Below, piece by piece: positions 8,732 to 16,992 of a stretch of 64,000 bases of DNA (the stretch's first letter is position 1; each line of letters starts with the position of its first letter). This DNA is from an uncultured Sphingomonas sp. (GTDB lineage Bacteria; Pseudomonadota; Alphaproteobacteria; Sphingomonadales; Sphingomonadaceae). The notes beneath the pieces were generated by a model. That model was not told where the DNA came from. It saw only the letters and a list, made by a program, of their open reading frames with translations, and did not search any database. Both the position numbers and the translations under genes were made by a program. Where the stretch lies: assembly GCF_936927845.1 (NCBI RefSeq), contig NZ_CAKZHV010000070.1, positions 54,542-118,541 on the forward strand, written 5' to 3'.

Positions 8732-9470
8732 CACCCGCGCGCGCTGGCGAAGACCGGAGGTGCGGCAACCGCCACCACGGAGTCGACGGGCTCAGGTGGT
8801 GCTCGTGATGATAGGTGCCGAAATGGAAGCACGTCGCGACCGAGGCGAGCGGCGACAGCGCATTGCCGCGCGCGCGGTGATCGTCGGCGAACGGCGCATC
8901 CTCGTGCCGATGCGGCAGAAAGGTGCCGAAGAAGAATAACTGCGCCAGCGCGAGCAGCGCGGGGATCGCCCAGAAGGCGACGATGCTGAGGAGCGATGCG
9001 CCGAGCGCCATGTACGCGATCGCGGCGAACGTGATGCGCACGATCTGGCCGTGGGTGTAATAGCCCGAGAAGAAACGGACGAACCAGCGCAGCGGATTGC
9101 GCGGCGCGCCGGCGTGGAAATCGGGGTCGGCGTCCGTGCCCGGTGCGGCATGGTGCGCGTGGTGCTTGGGGTGGAGCGCGCGAAACGACAGCGCGGCGTA
9201 CGCGGCGAGACACAGCGTGCCGACCACGCGATTGGCGCGCGGGTGCCCGGGCGCGAACGAGCCGTGCATGCAATCGTGCGCGACGATGAACAGCCCGGTG
9301 CTGAGCCACGCCTGCACCGCGATCAGCAGCACCGCGAGCGGGGCGGTTGCGGCGCGCCACCGCCAGAAAAAGATGCCGCCGACGTGGATCGCGAGCCACG
9401 CAGCACCGATCACCCCGGCGAGCAGGGCGCTGACGCGCGTGTCGCGGCTGGTGGTGCTAGCCGATGCCAT
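8712..9470 (-). CDS. crtW: Beta-carotene ketolase, CrtW type
   Basis: The 252-residue membrane enzyme has the histidine boxes of the CrtW/fatty-acid-hydroxylase-like di-iron family: HDCMH (H65, H69), HPKHHAHH (about 100-107), LPHRHED and YHHEHH near the C-terminus, together with the CrtW hallmark APGTDADPDFHA. CrtW adds 4-keto groups to beta-ionone rings, giving canthaxanthin or, with CrtZ, astaxanthin. Several hydrophobic segments span the first 60 and middle 80 residues. The ATG lies inside the end of the PAP2 gene (14-base overlap), so the two are translationally coupled. The C-terminal tail after WWRLP is longer than I expect for CrtW and runs into the 3' end of the opposite glycosyltransferase gene. 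Confidence 0.85.
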   Translation of the reverse strand: MASASTTSRDTRVSALLAGVIGAAWLAIHVGGIFFWRWRAATAPLAVLLIAVQAWLSTGLFIVAHDCMHGSFAPGHPRANRVVGTLCLAAYAALSFRALHPKHHAHHAAPGTDADPDFHAGAPRNPLRWFVRFFSGYYTHGQIVRITFAAIAYMALGASLLSIVAFWAIPALLALAQLFFFGTFLPHRHEDAPFADDHRARGNALSPLASVATCFHFGTYHHEHHLSPSTPWWRLPHLRSSPARAGVRTAPR

Positions 9471-10422
9471 GGTTCATCCCGACGGCTGCGGGTTGCGCCA
9501 AGTCGGCGACGGGCGCAACCCCTGCGCGCGCCGAAGCGCGGCTGCGCACCAATCGCGGCGCAACCGCGAGCGCCAGCGCGGCAAGCGCCAGTCCACCCAG
9601 CACGTCGACGCCGTAATGCCCGCCGAACAGCGGTGTCGCGATGATCGTCACCCCCGCCCAAACCGGCGCGACGTAGCGCCAGCCGGGCGTGTCGCGCTGC
9701 GCCCAGGCGAGGATCACCGGCAGGGTCGCGTGAAAGCTCGGAAAGCTGACGATCCCCATCAATTGCGTGAGGTCGAGCACGCGCCACGTGCCGTCGCGCA
9801 GCCCGGCGATCATCGCCTGCTCCAGCCACGCGATCGACGGCCACAGCCGCGTGAAATGGGTGGGATCGAACACGTTGCCCATCGCGGGCACCCACCAGGA
9901 GATCAGGATCGTCACGAACCCCGACAGAATCGCCGCGGCCACCGCGACGCGCAGCCGGTCGACCTGCGCATAGGCACTCATTGCGACGATGCAGGTCACC
10001 ATCTGCACCGTGAGGCTGTGATAGGCGAGGCCGCCGACCCACAGCGCGACGGGCGCGCGATCGGCCGCGGCGAAGAAGGCGGGCCAATCGAAGCCGAGCG
10101 CGCGGTCGGCGGCAGCGAGCCGCACGTCCCACAGCGCGCCCGCGCGCGCGGCGAGCGCATAAGCGAGCACGACGCCGATCAGCGTGAACAGCGTCATCTG
10201 CAGGAACGCGGTCGCACCCGCGGCGAGCCGTGGCCGTCCCTGATAGCGGCCGACGAGTGCCGCGCCGCCGAGCAGCGCGAGCCCGATCGCCGGCGGCACC
10301 GCGCGCCACGCGTCGACGCGAAAGCCCAATCCGCTCGCCGCGGCGAGGCAGGCGGCGACCATGATGCCGAGCAGCCACCACGAGGACGTGTCGCTGGTTG
10401 CGGCGGCGCTGCTTCGGTTCAT
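9457..10422 (-). CDS. PAP2-superfamily membrane phosphatase/phosphotransferase
   Basis: This 321-residue protein has about eight hydrophobic segments. It carries a PAP2-type signature: SFPSFHATLPVIL (motif 2, SxxH) and, some 40 residues later, GGHYGVDVLGG (motif 3, H-x3-D). It resembles the PAP2_3 / inositolphosphotransferase-like group. Such enzymes act on lipid phosphates or transfer phospho-headgroups at the membrane. I chose the ATG at 10422 because the open frame upstream is arginine/histidine-rich shadow sequence. It is the first gene of a two-gene unit with crtW. A role in isoprenoid pyrophosphate dephosphorylation or membrane lipid remodelling is conceivable but not shown. Confidence 0.75.
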   Translation of the reverse strand: MNRSSAAATSDTSSWWLLGIMVAACLAAASGLGFRVDAWRAVPPAIGLALLGGAALVGRYQGRPRLAAGATAFLQMTLFTLIGVVLAYALAARAGALWDVRLAAADRALGFDWPAFFAAADRAPVALWVGGLAYHSLTVQMVTCIVAMSAYAQVDRLRVAVAAAILSGFVTILISWWVPAMGNVFDPTHFTRLWPSIAWLEQAMIAGLRDGTWRVLDLTQLMGIVSFPSFHATLPVILAWAQRDTPGWRYVAPVWAGVTIIATPLFGGHYGVDVLGGLALAALALAVAPRLVRSRASARAGVAPVADLAQPAAVGMNHGIG

Positions 10423-10569
10423 CGGATCGATCAACGCTGCAGGGCCGCCGCGGTGCCGCCGATCGCGCAGCGACGCCACCCGGTGCTTGCCGCCGATCGC
10501 CGGACCGAACCGTGGCACATCGCGCGAGCGGGTGCGTTCGCGTGGTCGAAATGGAAGGACGGCAGTGAC

Positions 10570-11616
10570 ATGGCGACGATCGATACTGAATTCGTGACGA
10601 TTGCCTATGATGATCGCGGGCCGCGCGACGGGTCGCCGGTACTGCTCGTTCATGGCTGGCCCGATGACGCGTCGACGTGGGACGCGGTGGTGCCGCGACT
10701 GAACGCGGCCGGGCTGCGCACCATCGTGCCGACGCTGCGCGGGTTCGGCGACACCCGGATCAAGGGTGAAGGCGCGCGCACCGGCAACAGCGCGGTGCTG
10801 GCGCTTGACATGATCGCGCTGATGGATGCGCTCGGCATCGATCGCTTCATGGTCGCGGGGCATGATTGGGGATCGAACACCGCGGAAGCGCTGGCGGTCG
10901 GCTGGCCCGAGCGGGTCGAGCGGATGGCGATGCTGTGCACCCCGCCCAGGCTCGGCGGCATGAAGACGCCGTCGTTCGCGCAGGCACAGCGGCAATGGTA
11001 TCACTGGTTCATGGCGACCGCGCGCGGGGCCGATGCGGTCCGCGCCGACCGCCGCGGCTTCGCGCGCACGCACTGGGACAATTGGTCGCCGCCCGGCTGG
11101 TACGACGAGGAAACGTTTAACCGCGTGGCGCGCGCGTGGGAGAACCCCGACTGGCTCGACGTGACGCTCCACAGCTACCGCGCACGCTGGGACGAAGCGA
11201 AACCCGATCCGCGCAGCCAGTGGCTCGAGGACAAGGTGCGCGCGACCCGCACGCTGTCGCTGCCGACAATCTACGTTCAAGGCGCGGTCGACGGCGTCAA
11301 CCCGCCCGAGGCGAGCGCCGGTGTTGCGGCGAAATTCACCGGCCCGTTCGCGCGCGTGGTGTTGTCAGGTGTCGGCCATTTCGCGCAGCGCGAGAACCCG
11401 CGCGCGGTGGCGCGGCACCTCGTCCACCTGTTCACGCGCGACCCTGCGACGCTGGCGAGCACGACCGACCACAGCCTGTATGTGCGCCGCGCGGTGCCGG
11501 TGCTCGCCTCGCTCGGGCTCGCCGCGCTGGTCGGCGCAAGCGCGGCGCGCATGCATGGGGAGGATGACGCGATCGAGAGCGGCGACCGCGACCCAAGCGA
11601 GGGTCCATCAACATGA
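10570..11616 (+). CDS. Alpha/beta hydrolase, epoxide-hydrolase / haloalkane-dehalogenase type
   Basis: The 348-residue protein has the oxyanion motif HGWPDDASTW near residue 25 and the nucleophile elbow AGHDWGSN, in which aspartate replaces serine as in epoxide hydrolases and dehalogenases. A late histidine in GVGHFAQRENP would complete the triad. A lid region with FARTHWDNWSPPGWYDEE follows the core strands. The last 55 residues (from DPATLAST) extend beyond the hydrolase core and include one hydrophobic stretch, so the enzyme may be held at the membrane. The ATG is preceded by GGAAGGA. The next small gene overlaps its stop by ATGA. Substrate is unknown. Confidence 0.8.
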   Translation: MATIDTEFVTIAYDDRGPRDGSPVLLVHGWPDDASTWDAVVPRLNAAGLRTIVPTLRGFGDTRIKGEGARTGNSAVLALDMIALMDALGIDRFMVAGHDWGSNTAEALAVGWPERVERMAMLCTPPRLGGMKTPSFAQAQRQWYHWFMATARGADAVRADRRGFARTHWDNWSPPGWYDEETFNRVARAWENPDWLDVTLHSYRARWDEAKPDPRSQWLEDKVRATRTLSLPTIYVQGAVDGVNPPEASAGVAAKFTGPFARVVLSGVGHFAQRENPRAVARHLVHLFTRDPATLASTTDHSLYVRRAVPVLASLGLAALVGASAARMHGEDDAIESGDRDPSEGPST

Positions 11617-11816
11617 CCGACCACGCCGCCCCGATCGACGAAACCGGCACGCTGGTCCGCGACGGTGGCGCGTTCGTCCTGCGGCGTGACGCGGGCGGTC
11701 GCTATCAGTTGCAGCTTCAACGCACACCGGTCGATCTGGTCGAGAAACGGGTACGCGTCGTCGGTCTGCTGATCGCACCCGATCTGGTCAGCGTGGAGGG
11801 CGTCCAGCCGGCGTGA
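11613..11816 (+). CDS. Small conserved protein, possibly DUF5818-like
   Basis: A 67-residue protein whose ATG overlaps the hydrolase stop codon (ATGA), so it is translationally coupled. The sequence alternates hydrophobic and polar residues (GAFVLRRDAGGRYQLQLQ, then VDLVEKRVRVVGLLIAPDL), which suggests a small beta-barrel of OB type. I recall a similar sphingomonad family named DUF5818, but I could not check this. No catalytic residues are evident. Confidence 0.65.
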   Translation: MTDHAAPIDETGTLVRDGGAFVLRRDAGGRYQLQLQRTPVDLVEKRVRVVGLLIAPDLVSVEGVQPA

Positions 11817-11949
11817 TCCCCGTTCGTGCACCGCCGGGCAGGTGCGATAACGGGACGACTTCGACCATCGGTGGCCGCGGCGCGGCGGCCGGCGGTGGAG
11901 CGCCCGGCGACAGCACCTATATGGGCGTGACCAATTCAAGGAGCCCTGC

Positions 11950-13383
11950 ATGACCGCCTACGACCCGCGCCTCGGCCTTTATATCGCTGGCGAATGGCTG
12001 GACGGCACCGGGCGTGACGCGCACGACGTGCTCAATCCCGCGACCGGCCAGGCGCAGGCCGCGTTGCCGCTCGCGACCGCCGACGATCTCGACCGTGCGC
12101 TCGATGCCGCCGATCGCGGGTTCAAGGCGTGGCGCAAGGTCGACCCGGCGCAGCGCGCGCAGGTGCTCAACCGCACCGCCGCGATCCTGCGTGAGCGGAC
12201 CGAGCATCTGGCGCAAATCGCGACGCTCGAACAGGGCAAACCGCTGGTCGAGGCCAAGGGCGAGGTCGCCTTTGCCGCCGCCTTGCTCGAGTTCCACGCC
12301 GGCGAAGCGCAGCGCATTTACGGCCGCGTGCTGCCGCGCCCGGCGGGCACGCGCAGCCTGGTGCTGCAACAGCCGATTGGCCCGGTGGCGGCGTTCTGCG
12401 CGTGGAATTTTCCGATCATGAACGTGGTGAGGAAGCTCGGCCCTGCGATCGCGGCGGGCTGCTCGATCATCATCAAGCCGAGCGAGGAAACCGCGGGTTC
12501 GGCGGTGGAGGTGCTGCGCTGCTTCCAGGACGCCGGGCTGCCCGGCGATGTTGCGCAATGCGTCTTCGGCGTGCCCGACCAGATCTCGCGCCACCTCCTC
12601 GCCTCCCCCGTCACGCGCAAGCTGAGCTTCACCGGCTCGGTCCCGGTCGGCAAGCATCTGGCGAAGCTCGCTGCCGAGACGATGATGAAGACGACGATGG
12701 AACTGGGCGGGCACGGCCCGGTGCTGGTGTTCGACGATTGCGATCTGGACAAGACGCTCGACACGCTGGTCGCGCACAAGTTCAGGAATGCGGGGCAGGT
12801 GTGCGTCGCGCCGACGCGCTTCCACGTCCAGGCCGGCATCTACGACCGCTTCGCGCAAGGCTTTGCCGAGCGGACCAAGCGGCTCAAGGTCGGCAGCGGG
12901 CTCGACGCCGACACGCAGATGGGACCGATGGCGAACGCGCGCCGGCCGTCGGCGATTGCCGAGATGGTCGAGGACGCGCGCAGCGTCGGCGCGCGCGTGC
13001 TGGCGGGGGGCACGCGCGGGGAGGGCGACGGCTTCTTCTTTACGCCCACCGTGCTCGCCGACGTGCCGCTGGAAGCGCGCGCGATGAACGACGAGCCGTT
13101 CGGCCCGCTCGCGCTGTTGACCCCGTTCGAGACGGTGGAGGACGCGATCGCGCAGGCCAATCGCCTGCCGTTCGGGCTGGCGGCATATTGCTTCACCGAG
13201 AACGGCCGGTGCCAGAACCTGCTCGGCGACGAGATCGAGGCGGGTATGGTCGCGATCAACAACGTGCGGTTGAGCTGGCCCGACAGCCCGTTCGGCGGCG
13301 TGAAGGACAGCGGTTTCGGCTCGGAGGATGGACCCGAGGGCGCCGCCGCACACATGGTGACCAAGACCGTGCACATGATGTGA
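11950..13383 (+). CDS. NAD(P)+-dependent aldehyde dehydrogenase, succinate-semialdehyde type
   Basis: The 477-residue enzyme has the ALDH motifs in order: FCAWNFP (residues about 155-161), KPSEETAG, FTGSVPVGKHL, the general-base glutamate in MELGGHGP and the catalytic cysteine in FRNAGQVCVAPTRF. The C-terminus has the usual PFGGVKDSGFGSE. Length and the QVCVAPTR context match the GabD / succinate-semialdehyde dehydrogenase group, which oxidises semialdehydes to acids. An AAGGAG lies nine bases before the ATG. The gene appears monocistronic, so the substrate is not fixed by context; other aliphatic or aromatic aldehydes are possible. Confidence 0.85.
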   Translation: MTAYDPRLGLYIAGEWLDGTGRDAHDVLNPATGQAQAALPLATADDLDRALDAADRGFKAWRKVDPAQRAQVLNRTAAILRERTEHLAQIATLEQGKPLVEAKGEVAFAAALLEFHAGEAQRIYGRVLPRPAGTRSLVLQQPIGPVAAFCAWNFPIMNVVRKLGPAIAAGCSIIIKPSEETAGSAVEVLRCFQDAGLPGDVAQCVFGVPDQISRHLLASPVTRKLSFTGSVPVGKHLAKLAAETMMKTTMELGGHGPVLVFDDCDLDKTLDTLVAHKFRNAGQVCVAPTRFHVQAGIYDRFAQGFAERTKRLKVGSGLDADTQMGPMANARRPSAIAEMVEDARSVGARVLAGGTRGEGDGFFFTPTVLADVPLEARAMNDEPFGPLALLTPFETVEDAIAQANRLPFGLAAYCFTENGRCQNLLGDEIEAGMVAINNVRLSWPDSPFGGVKDSGFGSEDGPEGAAAHMVTKTVHMM

Positions 13384-13531
13384 GCGCGTCGGCGGACAGG
13401 CGGCTAAACGTCACGTGAATGCCGCATTCCGCCGCCGTTCAGCGCGACTCGTGTACGCGATGCAACACGCTCGCAGTACTTGCGTTCAACCAATCGTGCG
13501 AACCGAGCGTAACCCTGTAAGGAGGTTCGAG

Positions 13532-13924
13532 ATGAATGGTTTTCTGACCAAGGCGGGAATGGGCATCGCGCTCGCCGCCACCGCCATCACCGCCGCGGCA
13601 CCTGCCGATGCGCAGCGCTGGGGCGGGTATCGCGGTTATCGCGGGCATCGCGGCGGCGATACCGCGGCGGCGGCGATCCTGGGTGGCGTCGTCGGTCTGG
13701 GTGTCGGTGCGGCGATCGCGTCGAGCAACCGCAACCGTTACTACGACCGCGGCTATTATTACGATCGTGGCTACGCGCCGCGCTATCGCTATCAGCCGCG
13801 TGGCTATTATCGCGATTACTACGCGCCGCCGCCTCCGCCGCGCGTGGTGTATCGCGGTTACTACCGTGATCCCTATTACGGCGGTGGTTACTACGCACCG
13901 CGCGGCTACGGTTACGGCTGGTAA
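13532..13924 (+). CDS. Secreted Tyr/Gly/Arg-rich protein
   Basis: A 130-residue protein with a signal peptide (cleavage after ADA, about residue 27) and a glycine-zipper-like segment AAAAILGGVVGLGVGAAIA near residues 43-61. The rest is dominated by tyrosine, arginine, glycine and proline, with repeated RGYYRD/YDRGYYYDRGY units. Small exported proteins of this sort are common in sphingomonads and are thought to sit in or near the cell envelope; I do not know a function. The ATG follows a canonical AAGGAGG, and a strong intrinsic terminator lies just downstream. A GTG at 13415 is in frame but less likely. Confidence 0.8.
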   Translation: MNGFLTKAGMGIALAATAITAAAPADAQRWGGYRGYRGHRGGDTAAAAILGGVVGLGVGAAIASSNRNRYYDRGYYYDRGYAPRYRYQPRGYYRDYYAPPPPPRVVYRGYYRDPYYGGGYYAPRGYGYGW

Positions 13925-13947
13925 ACAGCGTTCCGAGGCGAGGATCG

Positions 13948-13983
13948 GCGGCGCGGCGGGGATACCCGCCGCGCCGCTTTTTT
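13948..13983 (+). terminator. Intrinsic terminator
   Basis: A perfect 13-bp GC stem (13948-13960 with 13965-13977) with a GATA loop is followed by six T residues. It ends the gene for the Tyr/Gly-rich secreted protein. Confidence 0.9.
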
Positions 13984-14019
13984 GTGGCACCGGTCGCCCA
14001 GCCGGGTTAGGCGCGCGCG

Positions 14020-14310
14020 ATGACCGATACGCCTCCCGACCATCTCTCGATCGATCCCCGCAGCCCGCATTTCGACCGCGACGCGCTGGAGCGCGGCGTC
14101 GGCATCCGCTTCAAGGGCAATGAGCGGACCGATGTCGAGGAATACAGCATCTCCGAGGGCTGGATCCGCGTCGCGCTCGGCAAGAAGATGGATCGCCATG
14201 GCCGCCCGCTGACGATCAAGCTGATGGGTCCGGTCGAAGCGTGGTTCCAGAGCGGCGGCGCGGCCGACGCGGGCGAGGCTGAGACGGAACAGCCCGGCGA
14301 CGAGGGCTGA
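14020..14310 (+). CDS. DUF3297 family protein
   Basis: This 96-residue cytoplasmic protein has the conserved DUF3297 pattern: SIDPRSPHFD near the start, then GVGIRFKGNERTDVEEY and SEGWIRVALGK, with a PLTIKL segment before the acidic tail. The family is widespread in proteobacteria and has no established function known to me. The last 20 residues are Ala/Glu-rich and probably disordered. It is convergent with the operon that follows on the other strand. Confidence 0.8.
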   Translation: MTDTPPDHLSIDPRSPHFDRDALERGVGIRFKGNERTDVEEYSISEGWIRVALGKKMDRHGRPLTIKLMGPVEAWFQSGGAADAGEAETEQPGDEG

Positions 14311-14337
14311 TAACGTTAACTAGAGCCCGGGGTGCGT

Positions 14338-14874
14338 CTACTCGGGCGTGATCAGACGGTCGAGCTCGGCGACTAGCGGCGGCTCGTTTCCCGCCACGAG
14401 CCATCGCTGCGCGCACCGAGGCGTCACCACGTCGATGGTTCGTGTCATGAGTCCAAGCGGCGGCGGGCCGCCGTCGCTCTCGTCCGAGAGACGCTGCTGC
14501 CACAAGGCAGACGTGGCGAGCAGCGCGTCGACCTTGCTGCTGTCGGCAACCGAGAGCGTCCGCGTGAGATGCGGCAGATCGCTCGGCGCTGCGCCCTCCA
14601 CCCAGATTTTGCTGCGCCCGACTGCGTCGGTGTGCCAGCGACCATCGAATCCACGTGTCGCCACGATGCTGATCCGCGTCGTCGAGAGATGGCCACCAGC
14701 CGCGTAGATCATGATGTGCTCGGGCGCAGTCGGCACGGTCACGCCCAATTCGCCACGCAATTGGCGATGCGCGTTCTCATCGGCGAGGTAATCAACCGCG
14801 CGCGCCTGCGGAGCCGCCTTGCACACCGCCGCCGCCGGCCCCGCCAGCGCGAGCAGGGCCGCGGCCGCGATCAA
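14338..14874 (-). CDS. Hypothetical secreted protein
   Basis: A 178-residue protein beginning with a short signal peptide (IAAAALLALAGPAAA, cleavage near residue 16). It has two cysteines (C18 in AVCKAAP and one near residue 153 in TPRCAQRW) that could form a disulfide. No family was recognised. The TTG start overlaps the TGA of the LytTR regulator gene, so it is the third gene of the sensor-regulator operon and may be an exported target or accessory of that system. Confidence 0.65.
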   Translation of the reverse strand: MIAAAALLALAGPAAAVCKAAPQARAVDYLADENAHRQLRGELGVTVPTAPEHIMIYAAGGHLSTTRISIVATRGFDGRWHTDAVGRSKIWVEGAAPSDLPHLTRTLSVADSSKVDALLATSALWQQRLSDESDGGPPPLGLMTRTIDVVTPRCAQRWLVAGNEPPLVAELDRLITPE

Positions 14875-15680
14875 TGGACGAACCGCGCCACCACGTCGCG
14901 GTACGAGCGCGACACCTTCACGTTCGACCCCGATTCAAGCACCAGGAAACATTCGCCGTTGGTGTGCGGTTTCACCTGTTTGACGAGGTCCAGGTTGACG
15001 ATCGTCGAGCGGTGGATGCGCTGGAACCGGCGCGGGTCGAGCCGCTTTTCCAGATCCTTCATCGTTTCGCGCAGGATCAGCGTGTTGGCTGCGGTCTTGA
15101 TCACCATGTAATCGCCCGCCGCCTCGATCAGCTCGATCGTGTCGACGTCGACGCGGAAGATCTGACCCTGATCCTTCACGTTGATCATCTTTTCATAACG
15201 GTTGGCCGCGACCTGATCGCCGCCGTCACTTTCCGCCGCGATCTCCGCTGCGGCCTCGGGCGCGTGTTCGGCCAGCGCTTCCTTCAGCTTGGTCGCCTCC
15301 TCGCGGCTGCCGCGTTCCGACAATCGCTGGCGCACGCGGTCGAGCGTTTCGGCCAGCCGCGCTTCCTCGACCGGCTTCATCAGGTAGTCGGTCGCCTGCG
15401 CCTCGAACGCGCGGATCGCGTGGTCGGAATAAGCGGTCACGAACACGAACAACGGCGGCTCGACATCCATCAACCCTTGCACGACCGAGAAGCCGTCGAA
15501 CCCCGGCATCTGGATGTCGAGAAAAACGAGGTCGGGCTTGTGCGTCTTGATCGCGCTGATCGCCTCGCGCCCGTTCTGGCACTTGGCGATGATCTCCACG
15601 TCGTCGTACGCCTGTAGCCGCAGCTCGAGCCCCTGGATCGCGAGCGGCTCGTCGTCGACGAGAATGGTCCTGATCGTCAT
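14871..15680 (-). CDS. LytTR-family response regulator
   Basis: The 269-residue protein has an N-terminal receiver domain with VDDEPLA, the phospho-acceptor aspartate in LVFLDIQMPG (about D55) and the conserved lysine in DYLMKPV. A variable, acidic Ala/Glu-rich linker (about 135-160) leads to a C-terminal LytTR DNA-binding domain with the RIHRSTIVNLDLV signature. Regulators of this type bind direct-repeat sites upstream of target genes. It lies 49 bases downstream of its cognate histidine kinase gene and overlaps the next gene by TTGA. Confidence 0.92.
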   Translation of the reverse strand: MTIRTILVDDEPLAIQGLELRLQAYDDVEIIAKCQNGREAISAIKTHKPDLVFLDIQMPGFDGFSVVQGLMDVEPPLFVFVTAYSDHAIRAFEAQATDYLMKPVEEARLAETLDRVRQRLSERGSREEATKLKEALAEHAPEAAAEIAAESDGGDQVAANRYEKMINVKDQGQIFRVDVDTIELIEAAGDYMVIKTAANTLILRETMKDLEKRLDPRRFQRIHRSTIVNLDLVKQVKPHTNGECFLVLESGSNVKVSRSYRDVVARFVH

Positions 15681-15729
15681 CTACTCTACACACTCCATCA
15701 CGCGCACCACGCGGCGGGGAGGGCGGGCA

Positions 15730-16899
15730 TCACCGCCCGGGTTCCTCCAGCTGATAGGGGATCTCGATCTCGACCCCGAACCCGCCCGCCGGCATTGCCC
15801 GAACCGCGAAGCGGTGGTCGCCGGGATATGCCTGCGCCAGTCGCTCCCTGATATTGGCGATGCCGACGCCGGTTGAAAGGCTCGGCCGGTTTTTGTTCGG
15901 CATCAATCCCGGACCGGTATCCGATACGCCGAGCAGCACGCGATCCCCGACGAGCCGCGCGGACACGCCGATCTCGGCGCCGTCCTCCTGCGGGGTGACC
16001 GCGTATTTGATCGCATTCTCGACCAATGGCTGGAGCAGCAGCGACGGCAGCCGTGCCTTCTCCACCGCCGGATCGATCTCGAACTTCGGACGCAGCCGAT
16101 CCTCGAAGCGCATCTTCTCGATCTCGAGATATAGTTTCAGCGTCTCGACCTCCTGCGCGACGGTCACGTGCGCGGTCGGTTCGTTGGCAAGCGTGTAGCG
16201 CAGGAACGACGACAGCCGCGACAGCATCGCATTCGCGCGCTCGGTCTGCTTGAGCAGGACGAGCGTCGAGATCGAGTTGAGCGTGTTGAACAGGAAATGC
16301 GGATTGAGCTGGTACCGCAGCATCGCCAGCTGCGCCGACGACGCCTGGATCTCCAGATGCTCCATCTGGTCGATCTGCTCCTCGACCAGTAGGTAGAAGT
16401 TGATCCCGAAGTAAAGCGCCGACCAGCCTGCCAGCACGGTGAAGTTCAGGAACAACGTGCCGAGCAGCAGCGACAGGTCGACGCCGGGCGCCGACAGCTT
16501 GATGAAGCTGAACGAGAAGGCGTCAAGCGTCGCGTAGAGGAACGTGCCCGCGCCGAGCGTGAAGATCGACAGGAGGATGCCGGTCACGCGCGGCAGGCGG
16601 CGATAGTAACCGTACAGCACCGACAGCAGCAGCGTGATGCAATAGCCGACGATCGATTCGACGATGACGGGCACGATCTGCTGCAGCGTGAAGCTGGTCG
16701 ACAGCGACGATACCGAGCGGAGCACGAGGTACCCGGTCCACCCCGCCGCCTGCAGCTTCCAGAAGGCAGCCGCCTTGTCCTCGAAGAAGGGGCGGATCGA
16801 CAGCGGCCGATTGCCGGCGAGCGCGGACGCGGGCCCCGGCGCGGTCGCCGCGGTGGCGCCGGGCAGCGCATGGTCGAGCGAAGCGGAAGTGGTCGCCAT
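15730..16899 (-). CDS. LytS/YehU-type membrane histidine kinase
   Basis: The 389-residue protein has about four or five hydrophobic segments between residues 50 and 190. A His_kinase domain follows with the acceptor motif LRYQLNPHFLFNTLNSIS and a HATPase domain with LLLQPLVENAIKYAV and GVGIANIRERL. This is the sensor class that pairs with LytTR regulators, and its partner is the next gene. No large periplasmic domain is visible, so the signal is probably sensed within the membrane. The ATG at 16899 is preferred over a GTG fifteen bases upstream. Confidence 0.9.
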   Translation of the reverse strand: MATTSASLDHALPGATAATAPGPASALAGNRPLSIRPFFEDKAAAFWKLQAAGWTGYLVLRSVSSLSTSFTLQQIVPVIVESIVGYCITLLLSVLYGYYRRLPRVTGILLSIFTLGAGTFLYATLDAFSFSFIKLSAPGVDLSLLLGTLFLNFTVLAGWSALYFGINFYLLVEEQIDQMEHLEIQASSAQLAMLRYQLNPHFLFNTLNSISTLVLLKQTERANAMLSRLSSFLRYTLANEPTAHVTVAQEVETLKLYLEIEKMRFEDRLRPKFEIDPAVEKARLPSLLLQPLVENAIKYAVTPQEDGAEIGVSARLVGDRVLLGVSDTGPGLMPNKNRPSLSTGVGIANIRERLAQAYPGDHRFAVRAMPAGGFGVEIEIPYQLEEPGR

Positions 16900-16931
16900 G
16901 CGCCGGGAATACACACCCTGGCCGAACGGCG

Positions 16932-16969
16932 CAAAAAAGAAGGGCCGCCGTCCCGAAGGACGACGACCC
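16932..16969 (-). terminator. Strong intrinsic terminator after the Oar-like receptor gene
   Basis: Read on the minus strand, a 12-bp stem (with two G-T pairs) capped by a stable TTCG tetraloop is followed by TTCTTTTTT. It separates the Oar-like receptor gene from the kinase gene downstream on the same strand, so the two are probably independent transcription units. Confidence 0.92.
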
Positions 16970-16992
16970 GTCGAGTAGCCGAGGTTAGCGGC

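Noticed and set aside
9097..10569. Long open frame on the + strand before the epoxide-hydrolase-like gene
   Set aside because: It is Arg/His-rich shadow sequence opposite crtW and the PAP2 gene; the hydrolase starts at 10570 after a good ribosome site.
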